Origin: Paramecium sonneborni
Taxonomy: Eukaryota; Ciliophora; Oligohymenophorea; Peniculida; Parameciidae
Direction: 5' to 3'
Length of the DNA: 64,000 nt
Assembly: GCA_905182985.1 (NCBI GenBank)
Contig: CAJJDN010000038.1
Span: forward strand, 514,258 to 578,257
In this document: positions 11,774-23,800 of the stretch, in pieces
How the letters are laid out: the number at the start of each line of letters is the position of its first letter
How positions within the stretch are numbered: position 1 is the first letter of the stretch
Made by a program: the position numbers and the translations under genes
The notes under the pieces: generated by a model
What the model saw: only the letters and a program-made list of their open reading frames with translations
Told to the model about the DNA's origin: nothing
The model's database searches: none

Positions 11774-13824
11774 ATGTTAAGGATAAAGATTCTTGTAGAC
11801 TTAATTATATTTAAATCAGAATTGGATGATTAATAGATGATTTAAAGAAAAAGTCTGATAAGCTGAAAAAAAAAGCTTAAAGAGGTTGATATATGGTAGT
11901 AATTCACAATCTAAAGCTAGAATTATGGAGGAATATAAGTATAATTAAATATTGCGTATAAAAATGATTAATTTTCAATAATTTAATATAATGATAGTAA
12001 TATATTAGGGTGCATAAATATAATTTATAGTACATAAAACGCTCAAAAATGTGAAATCGTTGTATAAAATAAAAAATTTAGAACCATTTTGTCTCGATGC
12101 AATTTAACAATTTTAGCACCTATTGATTGTCAGAAGAAAGTTTTAAACTAATAAGTATTAATAAATCCTGAGATTGAAATTTTGTAATGCAAATATTTTT
12201 GGCATTAATATTAATTTTAAATAATATTTCCCATAAAATCAAACCACGCATTCAATGTCCAATTCTCTCAACTATAGTGCAACTCTTAATAGTCACATAA
12301 ATAGTAAGAATATTTAAGATAATTAGATTTTACAAATTCTCAAAATTTCACTTAACCTTATTGCAATCTATAACAATAAAGTTCTACTTTTAGAGAAATT
12401 AATCAAGCAATGACAATTTAAAATGAAAATGAAATGAATATTGAAAAATTTGTAAATATTTTTATAATTCTTAGTCATCAAATAACTCCTCAAATATAGA
12501 AGGTATTCTTAGAAAGGAAGAGGATTCATCCATTTCAACAATATAGACTTTAAAATAAGAATTTAATAGAGAATCTCCTTATATAAAGATTAGCGTATAT
12601 AGACAACACCAACTGGCTAATTAAAAAATTTATATTCTTTAAGATGACAAGTAATTTCTTTCATTTATTATTAGAATCATAGGTGGAAATTAAGTTTAAA
12701 ACAATGAAATTTAGATAATTAGAAGAAAGAAGGCATTACGTGTTAGTGATAACAATATGGATTTTGGTATGAATAAACGTTATTTTTAAGGTCTATCTTC
12801 TTAAGAAATAAATATTGAGTAAATCCCTTGCAAAATTTCCACATAATATGGATTTCGTTATTCTAGTAGGATCACTCCTCAGATTCTAATATTACTTTCA
12901 TTGAAATATTTCAATAATAAGTTTGCTATTATGCCTACAAATGTCTTCAAACTCATTCATTAATTTATTAAGTAAAGTTTTTTTTTCAATTTTTTTAGAG
13001 AAGAACCGAAATTCTATGTTCAAGATTGTGGAACATAACTAAAAACCTTAGTTAGAATTCAAAAGGATAATCCAAAAATAATGAATTTAAATAATAAATA
13101 CCTGATTGGAAATGATTTCTACTTTCATGTTGTTTAGTTAAGCACAAATCCAAAATTAAATGATAAAAAAAAAGAAGAAACGGATATTGATTACTTTTTC
13201 TAAACTTTAGTTAGAGAACATGTAAGAGATAGAACCAGAATACATGGATTAACTAAATAGGAATAAGCTATTTTTTAATGTATAGACATTTGACATAACA
13301 TTCTAGAGTATTTATAAAATTATACATAAATGAAAAAGAAAGGGAGAAAACAATACAGTCTATTAAATTGTAATAGACCATTTCTTAAGATTCAATTTGA
13401 TACACCTGTAATTAAATAAATGGCTGTATTTATTGCAAATCAAGGAGAATAATAAATTTTTAAAATTGGAAGATGTTAAGATTGTGACATAATTATTAAC
13501 ATGAATACTATTTCTAGAAAACAAACATAAATTAAGTTCAACAAAAATAAATGGGAAATATCTGATGGAGAAGGAGTAAAACAATCTGCCAATGGTACTT
13601 GGTAGTCACTATAAGAATGTCAAAGCTCTTTAAATCCTATAGTTTAATCAAGTTAACCATTATAAATAGAGGACAAAATGGAAATTAAAATTTGTGAAAA
13701 CATTTTTAGATTTGACAAGATAGGGTTTGGTATCTCGAAAAGGTATAAAATTATTTATATTTTTTTTAGAAGAAAATTAAATAATTTATTATACTAGGAA
13801 CTAAAAAATATTGATTAATAATGA
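11774..13824 (+). CDS. FHA-domain protein
   Basis: A phosphothreonine-recognition protein. The C-terminal quarter has a clear FHA domain: FKIGRCQDCDIIINMNTISR, then KQTQIKFNKNKWEISDGEG and SANGTWQSL, giving the family's G-R, S-R and N-G-T positions. An earlier segment (FYVQDCGTQLKTLVRIQKDN...LIGNDFYFHV) looks like a second, degenerate FHA or beta-sandwich. Introns used: 23 nt (GTAAAT...TTAG near 12450), 27 nt (GTAAAG...TTTAG near 12972) and 27 nt (GTATAG...CTAG near 13279). The N-terminus is uncertain. Starting at 11774 requires a GTC...AAG intron to remove an in-frame TGA; a safer start is the ATG at 12410, with about 170 open codons upstream. Partner unknown; nuclear or signalling scaffold roles are typical. 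Confidence 0.72.
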
Positions 13825-14123
13825 ATTTTATCTATTATTTTCACTTAGAACATAATTTTATGTAATTATTTTCATTAAATTTAAATCCCTTCTTAAGTTC
13901 TCTCTTAATTATTTTAATATTATTTTATTATTTTAGTATTTTATTATTTTAATTTATTAATCTTATTATTCTTTAATTTTGAGCTTTAAATTTAAATAAA
14001 ATATTTTTAAAATTTACTTTTAATAACTAAAACACAAAAAATTATTCTTATTGAATTTTTTCTATTTTTTGTATTATATATTCATTTTTTATCTTAATAG
14101 AATTAGGTCATTATAAATATTTT

Positions 14124-15083
14124 ATGGGAAGATCAAGAAAAAACAACAAATCCTAATAAACAATTGAAGTTAATGACGATTCAAAAATTTAATGTAATAA
14201 AATCGGAAAATGTAAGATCAAAATAAAAAAATCCGAGATTGGAAAACCACGTGATTTAGGCTTAATCTAACTTGACTTACCAGAAATCTGGAGTTGTAGT
14301 AAAAATTTAGTAGATATTTTAAAATTTTTCATTGATGAAGGAAGACATTTCTTACTTCATTTAGCTGGAACCAAAAGAAGTTTAGAAACTAAATAAAATA
14401 AATTAAAAAAAAAAGAAATGGAATAAAAACAAATTGAAATAAAAAAAAAGTAACCTCTATTTGACTTTATGGAATAATTTTCAGTAGAATTTTTAGGACT
14501 TCCTAAAAGAACCAAGAATAAAGAAAGAATTGTAGTTTTTTTTTTTAGAAACAATAGAGTTTTCAATCTCAAATATTCAACAAACTTAAACTCGATCTTA
14601 AAAAATGAAAAATGGGTTCAGATTTTAAAAGATATTTATTTTATTTTTGATGTAAATTTCTACGAAGAATTGATATCTATATTATTTTTATTAGAAAAAA
14701 ATGACGATATAAATTTTATAGTAGCTCAATTAATATAGGAATTTTTAAATACTTAAAATTTATTAGATATTAAAGTAATATTTAAAAATCTTTTAATTCA
14801 AATAATAAAAGATCATATTGACCACTAACTTAATTATATTGGACTTCATTAACTTAAATCAAATGAGATTTTGGATATTTATAAAAAAAGGATATTTTAT
14901 TATTAAGATAGAGTAATAAAATTAATAAAAAATATACGAACTCTATTTGATAATTATAATTATGAATAAGTTTAAAATGCTTAGTATGAGGAAGACAATT
15001 ATTAAAATTTAGATGATGAAGGTTATGAGTATTATGAAGAAAATCAAATAAATTAATGCTTTGATTATTCTAATTATGATTGA
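14124..15083 (+). CDS. Hypothetical charged protein, 319 residues
   Basis: One uninterrupted frame with no introns. It begins MGRSRKNNKSQQTIEVNDDS and ends in an acidic Tyr/Asn/Asp-rich tail (DDEGYEYYEENQINQCFDYS). The middle is predicted helical and rich in Leu, Ile and Lys (WVQILKDIYFIFDVNFYEEL). No domain is recognised. The ATG was chosen because it is preceded by about 300 bp of very AT-rich noncoding DNA. A length well above chance and frequent TAA/TAG glutamines like its neighbours support it as real. It is 53 bp upstream of the nucleoporin gene on the same strand. Confidence 0.62.
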
Positions 15084-15136
15084 TATTTATATACCTTAAT
15101 AAAATATATAAACAAATTTAAATAATTTAATTATTC

Positions 15137-16019
15137 ATGGCCTAATAATCCGCCGAATTAGCAAAAAAAGTGGATGAATCTCATAAAGGTTAAGATGAAG
15201 AAAAAGATAAACCTTAAGAAGTAAATCAATAGAATGAAGGGCAAAATGAAGCATAGAAGACAGAAAACAAAACTACAAGTTTATTTGGATCAATGGTAAA
15301 TGGATAGAATCTATTCAATAACAATTCAACAACTTCAATTTTTTAAGGAGGATTATTTGGATAATCATAACCAACAACTGGACTATTTAGTTCAGGTCCA
15401 TCTATTTTAAGCAATGTTAATGTAGATCTTACAAAACCAGGACCATCATTATTTGGTATTAGTTATAAGGCTTAAAAATCTGATGAAAGTGAAGAAGGTG
15501 ATGGTGATGGTATTTCTTATTATAATTTAATAGGATAAGAAGAATAAAAACCAGAGGATGATGAACCTAAATAAATAGTAATGAAATATGACTATACTTC
15601 GAACACAGAATAATTGATAAAGGTATATTAGTGTTTTTTAATTAAAGGTTAATGTTGAAAAGTTTAGAAAAAATACTAATGATATTTTAGAGAAAGGATC
15701 TGTTGCAATTGAAAAAACTAAAACAGGAGATTCTTATTATATTGTATATAGGTATATTATTAATTTAATATGTAGAAATGCAATATAATAATCATTATAC
15801 ACAGGGTAATTTGTCAAAGGATTTTCATCAATAAAACCTTTAGGATAAAAAGCAGAAAATTTAATTATTAAGGCTATGAGTAGAAAAGAAAAATCAGATA
15901 GTAAATCAGAAGAAAATGATGAGAACAAATCCATATCTGTTGATACCTTAAAAATAATGTTCACTACAAAAGAAGGTTCAGAAGAGTTCAAGACAGAATT
16001 TGCAAAAATATTTTAATGA
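15137..16019 (+). CDS. Nup50-like FG nucleoporin with Ran-binding domain
   Basis: Roughly 277 residues. The N-terminal part has spaced FG-type motifs (TSLFGS, GGLFGQS, TGLFSSG, SLFGIS), typical of nuclear-pore proteins that contact import receptors. The C-terminal part (from VNVEKFRKNTNDILEKGSVA through YYIVYRNAIQQSLYTGQFVK to GFSSIKPLGQKAENLIIKAM and SEEFKTEFAKIF) has the layout of a RanBP1-type domain as in Nup50/Nup2. Two introns at 15623-15647 (25 nt) and 15752-15775 (24 nt) restore frame. It converges on the EF-hand-like gene with 27 bp between stops. What is seen is the FG repeats and the domain outline; the Nup50 role is inferred from that combination. Confidence 0.75.
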
Positions 16020-16046
16020 TATTTCATATAAAATGAATTTTCAGGA

Positions 16047-16414
16047 TCATGGTTAACAGAAAAAGCATTAAACATTACCATCTTCATCATTGAATTCAAC
16101 ATTCGGAAATTTTTTCTTTTTTTCCAACATATTGATACGCATTAATTCATAAAACTCTTCAAAAGTTAGGGTTTCTCTGTCTCCAATTTCATTATTTAAT
16201 TTAGGAGCATCAAAGGAGTCTCTATATAATTTTCTTAATTTTTCAGTGTTAATAACTCCATCCTATATGAATAAATTAAAGAACTAACTTTAGGGAGAAG
16301 GGAATTAAAAACATTTTTAATACCTTCAAATTCTTATTATGTAAGACCAGAGTTTTATTGGCAGGATTATGAAATATTTTAATTACAAGTTGATGTGATA
16401 TTGTTATTTCCCAT
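16047..16414 (-). CDS. Small EF-hand-like protein with possible N-myristoylation site
   Basis: A protein of about 113 residues starting MGNNNITSTCNQNIS; Gly2 and Asn/Ser nearby fit an N-myristoylation signal. The middle (LTQQEFEGIKNVFNSLLPKD, then GVINTEKLRKLYRDSFDAPK, LTFEEFYELM) follows the helix-loop-helix pattern of EF-hand pairs, but the loops lack a full set of Ca-binding acidic residues, so calcium binding is doubtful. The 26-nt intron at 16263-16288 is needed for the frame. It starts 33 bp after the CHFR stop on the same strand and may share a compact transcription unit spacing with it. Confidence 0.68.
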
Positions 16415-16447
16415 AATAATAATGAATATAATTAGATAAAAACCGAT

Positions 16448-18093
16448 TCAAAATTTAGTCTATTCGCAAATATGATCTAATTTCTCAGCATGTCCTGGAT
16501 TATGAACCATTGTTTTACAATTAATGCCAAACCAACATTAACCTCTATTTTTAATTTTATCAATCATTTAATCTCTGATTGATATACGATATCTAAATAC
16601 AATCTATTGCCAAATTAAAGTAAAACATTGTTAGCAAATAGGCTAAAAAAGATTAATATGAAATAAATACAGTATCTTTAAGAATGATCATATCAATGGT
16701 TCTTTTTGGATCATTATGAGTACGTTTACTTTCAAGATATTTGAATCCCCCCTTACTAATATGATTATCTAACATATATTAAAAGATATCTTATGTAGTC
16801 AAATTTTTAAGTTTCATGAAATCTAGAAAGGCTTAGAATTCAAATTGATTTTATCTAAAAATTTGAACATCTACATTTTTAGGTACTTAATGTCTTTCTA
16901 GTCTAACATTAGGGTTTTTCTTACTAAGTTATAAACAATTTTTATTATAGAGAGAACAGAAAAAGTTTTCACATAAATCACATCTGAAAACTAATCTTTT
17001 TTCATTTAAATCTAATTTAATAAAATTATAATAATTACCAAATTTTGGCATTTTAGATGAACAATTATTACAATTTAAATGTGGAACACTTCTTCTTTAA
17101 CATTAATATCCATTAATAGGTCTAATGCATGTAACACAATCTTTAGTAACAGGACCATCATCTTCTTCTGCTGAATAATCACTTATATTAGACTATTTAT
17201 TTATTTCCTTTTAATTTAATTATTAGATAATAGAGACCTATTATGTTATAGTATTAGTTGGTCTACCTCTACCTCTATTTGGAGCATCATTTGTAATAGA
17301 TGGAATAGTAACAGTAGAGATTTAATCAGTTGAATTAAAAGTTAGTGCATCCCCTTTAATTTTATTTTTTTGATCCATTTCTTTATATTCTTCTGGTGGT
17401 CTTTTTTTCTCAGGATGCATCTAAAGATATTTTTCAACAACATTATTGACCATTGGATTTTTATTAACAGATTAAACATCATTTCTACATGAAGGACAAG
17501 TTTTCTATTTTGCCATCCAATCAGAGAAACATGCTCCACAAAAATTATGAAGACATGGCATCAATGATACACATTAATATATTAAATCATCGCATATAGG
17601 ACAATGAATATCATATTGAAAATCTTCAATCATTTAAATTTTTTTCTGTTGTTATTCATCTAATTATGGCTCCATTTTAATTTATTTCTGTTATTGAATT
17701 ACCAATGTAAATCCAATAATATCTGTTATAGGAACTTTGCTTTTATGTAATAAAAAGATCTCATCACCATTCTTTAATATAATTTCATTGTTTTTTCCTA
17801 TTTTTTAATCACCAATAAATGTTCCATTAGTTGATAAATCCAATAATTATGCTATATTATTTGTAGAATCCCATTTTATTTTACAATGAAGTCCAGATAA
17901 TCTACTTTCAGAAATTATAATTTTATTTGTATCTAGTCTTCCTATAGTAATCTATTAATAAATATTTTTTTATTACTTCTTCATCAAATAATTCTTAAGA
18001 ATTTACTTTACTTCCATTCATTGATATCAATTTTCCCCATGATTATTTATCATTAACTATTACTGGTTCATCTAAATCTGGAGTTCCTTACAT
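16448..18093 (-). CDS. CHFR: CHFR-type E3 ubiquitin ligase (FHA-RING-PBZ)
   Basis: Full domain order of CHFR. FHA domain from about residue 40: ITIGRLDTNKIIISESRLSG, then LDLSTNGTFIGDQKIG. C3HC4 RING: CPICDDLIYQCVSLMPCLHN, FCGACFSDWM and CPSCRNDV. A linker with a basic RGRGRPTNT patch follows, then a cysteine-rich region (CVTCIRPINGYQCQRRSVPH), and a C-terminal poly(ADP-ribose)-binding zinc finger: RGQCWFGINCKTMVHNPGHA, then EKLDHIC. CHFR ubiquitylates mitotic regulators and acts in the antephase checkpoint. Introns of 25 nt (before ITIGR) and 28 nt (GTATTT...TTTAG, before ICQQCF) restore frame. The start at 18093 is the only ATG leading into the FHA frame. Confidence 0.9.
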
Positions 18094-18155
18094 AAGAATT
18101 TAATAAGAATTTTAAATAAAACTTAATAAATATTTATAGTAATAAAATTTATATT

Positions 18156-19564
18156 TCATCTTTTTTTACTAACAACCACAGCTTATTTTGGTAACCTTGT
18201 ATCCATTATTTCATGTTTAGGTCTCTTTATTGAAATTCCTTTCTTATTAGCTGATACTGTATTCACCTTTACACTTTTCTTAGGTTTAGTTGAATCCTAT
18301 CCTTTAGGAGAAGTAGGTTGATTTTATGATTTTTCTTATAATACGTCTCCATTTTCATTACTTTCAAGTAAATTCAATTGTCCAAATTAAGCAGCAATTG
18401 ATCCTTATACATAATATTCTTTGATTGATTAATTTACTGATTATTTTACAGATTGAGAATTCACATCAACATACTGTTTTTCTATTTTCTTAGGAGATTC
18501 TTCAAATTATTTCTATGGTGAATTATCAACTTAATTTTTATCACTTTCTTAATATTAAAATGATTCCTTATAAACTTATAAAACTTCATCATGAACTTCA
18601 AAATTTCTATTAACTTCTTTTAAATTCGTTGTTTATTCATATTAATTTACCTACTCTTCATATTATTCAACTTTAGGTTCTTCTACTTATTATTAAATCT
18701 GAAATAATTAAGTAAATGATTAACTTAATTCACTCATAGTTGGTCTTTAATTTGGATCTACTTATAACATTTATTTAATAACATTCTTCAATACATATCC
18801 ATTTCTCACTCCAAATTCATCTACTGATTATTATATTACATCTATTATATATTTAATTCTTTACTTTCATTTATTGTATAATTCTATTTATCATATATCT
18901 CTTAAATATTACAACTTCCCCAGAATTCTAAAGCCATTAATCCTAATTAATAAACCTCACTCTTTTCATTATTAAATTCTGGTCGTAGATCCTTCTTACC
19001 TAATGCACCAAGTAATTCTGGAGATAAATACCATAAACTATCACCTGATAAAATTCTTTTATAATGATTGTATCCTGTTAATTATGTACAATTATTCAAT
19101 TTTACCTCTCCTTTTATCTTTTCAATCAAAACATAATCTGGAGTTAAATTTCCATGAATTATGTTGTGTCCATATAATTATCTCAGTATTTCTGCCAAAC
19201 TCTTTAATACAAATAAACAATTTATTGATGCTTATTTACTGATCTATCGAAGACTAATATCATAATATTCATATAATGCAGTGACTTTATAAAATGTACT
19301 ACATAAATTCGTTTCTTCTTAAGTATCAACTTCTACTAACTTTACTAAATTTTCAATTTCATTCAGTGATTTAGTTTAGTTGAGTATTTTACATAAATTT
19401 GTATACTCCTCATGACTCTAACAAGTCTTAGAAACCATTGCATATTATTTTGTTTGGTATTCAATTAATTTGAATGATCCATATATTTCATTTTCCTTAT
19501 AACCCAATATTGTATAGTTCTTTGATTAAACAATCCCTTGTGCCACAGATTATTCTGCACCCAT
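18156..19564 (-). CDS. Catalytically degenerate protein kinase (pseudokinase)
   Basis: A kinase fold with lost catalytic residues. The catalytic loop reads IIHGNLTPDYVLIEK, so HRD is HGN, and the usual Asn after K-P is replaced. There is no DFG; the equivalent reads VKLNNCTQLTGYN. The activation-segment end is WYLSPELLGA (SPE instead of APE), followed by EVYQLGLMALEFWGSC (subdomain IX). It starts MGAEQSVAQG, a likely N-myristoylation signal. A 23-nt intron (GTAAAG...ATAG) in the C-lobe is required. The tail is Gln/Ser/Lys-rich (KQYVDVNSQSVKQSVNQSIK) and ends in a basic KKGISIKRPKHE segment. Probably a membrane-associated scaffold or allosteric partner. It reads away from CHFR on the same strand. 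Confidence 0.85.
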
Positions 19565-20059
19565 TAAGACAGATAAATAAATATGTTAATAATTCTAACA
19601 GATAAATAAAAAATATCAGTTAAATAATCAAAATTAATATCTTTTATTGCTAATATAATTATTTCAGCATTTATTTTATATACATTTTCTTCATATTTCA
19701 ATTCTAAACTAGATTTTAATTATTAGTATTTTTATTACAAACCTAAATCTTAATTAAAATTATTTACTTTTTCCTAGTTACCTTATTTATCAAATAAGCA
19801 TCTGCTATTTTGTCAAACAAATTATTTTTTAATTAAACTAATAAAATTTATGTTCTTATATATTTTCAAAATATTTTACTAAATAGTATTAAAACTTATT
19901 TTTACTTGTGTTTAAAATCACTCTATATTTAAATTTTATTTCTATAATATAGCGATTAATTATCCTCTAAGAATTACTTTTCATTTTATTTCATTACTTT
20001 TCATTGATATTTCATTCCCATTAAGAATTTTAATGAGAATTATTTTATTACATAAATTA
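19565..20059. other. Divergent intergenic region
   Basis: About 495 bp between the pseudokinase (-) and the acylated protein (+). Very AT-rich. No coding frame or structured element was recognised; promoters for both genes must lie here. Confidence 0.5.
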
Positions 20060-20702
20060 ATGGGAAGCTCACATTGTTGTTCACTCTAAACAGATGATAA
20101 ATCAGAAATTGTTCTTAAGTTTGAAGACACTGAGAAGTCGTCCCTTAAGTCTTCAAAGAAATCTCCAAAAAACTAACATGAGTAATGTTTGCTGCAATTT
20201 AAGGATTCCTTCACAAAAGGACAAACTGATAGGTCACCAAAATATATGTGAAGATCCTGCAACTCCTGGGTTTGGTGATTTAAATTCTTTTGGAAGCAAA
20301 CATTCTGAATAATCCTATAAAGACATTTAACTTGTTGCAGAAATTGTTATGAATCTAGAAGACATTCCAAGAAAGATTGAAGATGTTTAACAAAGTCCAA
20401 TTACATCTTAACGTTCTTTAAAAAAAAAAAAAAAAAATGATTCTCCTCTTTGTGATTTTTAACCTAAGAATTCTTTGAAATCTTTCGATTCAAAGAAATT
20501 GACTAAATTAAAATCATTATCAGAGCATAGAGTTAAATTTGAAGAAAAGAGTGAGAATGAGAGTCAAAGAAGCAATAGTGCAGATAATAAATCCATCAAA
20601 AGCATAATGAAATAAGAATTAAAATATAGTTAATTTCGAAAAATGCAAACTTAAGGTGATGCAGAATCAAGAAAAAAAGTCCACTTTTAATTAAATAAAT
20701 GA
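20060..20702 (+). CDS. Small dually acylated (MGSSHCC) Lys/Ser-rich protein
   Basis: About 206 residues. The N-terminus MGSSHCCSLQTDD fits myristoylation on Gly2 followed by palmitoylation on Cys6/Cys7, a membrane-anchoring signal. The rest is charged and Ser/Lys-rich (FGDLNSFGSKHSEQSYKDIQ; SLSEHRVKFEEKSENESQRS) with a run of Lys from a long A tract, and looks disordered. The 22-nt intron 20182-20203 (GTAATG...TTAAG) switches frame correctly; ignoring it stops the protein early. No domain is recognised. Probably a peripheral membrane or ciliary-membrane protein. Confidence 0.7.
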
Positions 20703-20828
20703 TCTATTCATACTAATTCTTGTATGCTATTTTTCCTTAAATTTCATTTAGAATCTTTATATTGTCCATTAGCTATATTATATTTATAAATATATATATT
20801 TTTCAGCAACAAAAAATTAATTATTATT

Positions 20829-23800
20829 TCAATTTAATTAATAATAACTTTATACAATCAATCTATTTTTCAGAATTTTAAATATATTAGGACCAATCGA
20901 TCTTTGATTAATTTATAAATTTTTTTAAAACCCTGGATAAATATTTTCTATCTCTTAAAATCTGATTTTATGAATAAAAGATTCACAATCTGTTGCTCTT
21001 TAAATATAAAAATACAACTTTTATTTATGATGTTTCTGGTAGATGCCTACTAAAATTTAAGGTTTTCTCAATAAAACACCTCTGTATAATAATTTAAAAA
21101 CTGATTTATCAATCTAAATAGTTTTTAGATTCATATTTAATTTAATAGTTTAATGTATGTTATATGTAAGTTATTATGGTATTAATTAATCTAATGTATT
21201 ATTGTAATTAATCATTTTATTCATTGAAAAGTTCATAATAATATTTTCAACAGAAATTTAACACATTTTTATTAAGTCTACCAATTTAAATTTATAATCA
21301 AACATATTAAAACTTTTTTTTGTTTTTTCAAAATAACCAATCATTAATTCATATAAGGGTAATCGATATGATTAAATATTTTCATGTTGATTCAACCATT
21401 GCAATTTTAGAAACATATTAAAATTTTTTGATTCTTGCAATTTCATTTTTTCAAATGCATAATTAATCTAGACCTAATTTGGATCTTATTCCATTTTTTT
21501 CTCAATGTTTACAATAAATAATATTGATTCTTAACTCTTTTAAATTTACCTAATTTTTTGATAGATTACTTCCTATAGTACACAAGAAATTTAAAATTTT
21601 TCAATTAATAAAAGTAATTTCCTTTGATCATTAATAACAATTTTAAATGATTCAATTAAGCTTTACCATTATTTTTCACTTCTATGAATTCTTAATTATT
21701 CTTTTAGTTAATTATTTAACCTTAAATTTGAATCTTGAATAATATCATCAAAATGTAATTTTGTAATAAATCTTTTACAAAATTGAGGAAAATAAATATA
21801 AATATAAAAGCATTAAATTTCTTGAAATTTTTCTACTGAAATAATACATGGAACTCTAACAGTGATTTCTTTTTATAACTTACTATGTTATTTTTCATAA
21901 CTATCATAAAATGAATAATGTTTCTTTGAAAATATTGAGGGAAATTACAAAAACTTAATAATCTTACAAATTATTTTAGGATGTTAACCTTAAGGATGGT
22001 AAAATTATAATTTTTAAGGGTAAAGTGTTACATCAAATTCATCATAATTAAAATTATGAAGCCAAGGTAATTGATTAACTAATCTGATAGTCCTATTTGA
22101 TTTATTATTCTTAATAACTAATGTAGGATGTTTTGAAAAACCATAGTTTTCATATCCAACATATTTATGCATCAAATTTTAAACATCATCAAATATATGT
22201 TGAGTAATATTTTCATTATTTAAATCATATTGTTTTTTAGATGTTATTTATAAATCATCAAGTGTTAAAACCAATTTGTGCATTTTAGTCTTCATATTCT
22301 ACTTTTCATATATATTAATTCTAATAAAAACATATCTATTCAAATTTTAATTCAATACTTATGCAAAGTTATCAATAAAAACAAGAATTTCTAATAAACA
22401 ATCTCCAACTTAGGGAACATTACAATGCTATAATTATTTATATTATTTAAAATATGCATTCCAAAATTACGAACAATCTACGAATTAAAGTAATTAAGTT
22501 CGTAAAATACTTAAAAAATTATAAAATTATTAATTTGTAAAGCATTTTAATTAAAAATATTAGTAAAGAAGTTCTTAAGTGGCGTTATTTGTTGCAAATT
22601 ATTTTTATTATTTGATTGTGTATTTCTTTCCATTTAAACTCAGTGTTTTTACTATGATTTATTTAAGAATATAATCTCTTAATTTACATTAAATTGCATT
22701 AATAAGTTTTTCTTTATTTAAAATTTTAACTTATTGCCAAATCTTCCTTTAGAAAGGTCTCCACATTTTGAGATTTTAACCTTCCCAAATTAAATAAGTT
22801 GATTACATTTTAATAATTTATTTGTTTGATTGCAAATATACAACAGTATTGTAAGATTTCAAAACTTACATTTAAAGACTATTTGGAACTTAAATAGTTT
22901 TTTCTTCAGATTCTCCATCATAATCTTCTCCAATATATTTAGGCCCCTAAGTTATTTGATCTGAATAATTAGGATCTGTTAATTAAAGAAAAAGTTTTAA
23001 TCTTTCTTATTTTCTTTATATTTTCTCTTCCTATATTTTTCTTCCTTTCAATAATTCTTGATATAAATTATTCAAACCTAGAATTGAAATGTAATTTAAA
23101 TCAAGTTTATCTCTCACTAAAATAGTTTCTATTTTTTTCATTCTTTATATTTCAATATCCCTTCTTTATAGTTATTTAACTTTAATTTTATTTTTCTTTT
23201 CTTCATAATATTCTAATTTTAATTTAGATTCTTTTATGTGTGCATAACGACCTAAATAATAAAATGCTTAAATTTTTTGATTTTTATTCAATCCAAAACA
23301 TTAAATATAAGTTGATATTTCAAAATCTGGAACAAACCATTTAATAAACTCTTTAAAATTGATTAATACACTATCTTCCCAAACATAATTTTATGGATAT
23401 GCTAAACGATATGTTATTTAAATTTTGACAAGATCTCTTTTATTCAAAACAGATTGATTAAATATATCAATTTTATCTTTTAAAATTTATGTTACACTTA
23501 CCAAAAAATATTATTTATCAATTTGTAATGTTCCGATCATTAAAACTTCCTTTATATTAAATGGATTATTGTATATTTTTTAAAATACTTTTTTTTATAC
23601 TTTATGTTGATTCCAAAAATATTCAACTTCAAAATTATGAATAGTGGCTTATCTTTTTATTTTCCATTATGGTGAGACTGTAAAATGATCATCCTTTTAA
23701 AAGATTGTAATAATTTTCTATTCTATATCATTTTCTTATTCTGGAATTAATTCTAAACCTTCTAAAGCTTATGTATCAAATAATTAATTTGCAACTAAAT

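Noticed and set aside
20829..22633. A separate gene starting at ATG 22633 with a T-run frameshift
   Set aside because: Extending the true frame upstream showed that no frameshift is needed; it is the C-terminal part of the giant 20829-27169 gene.
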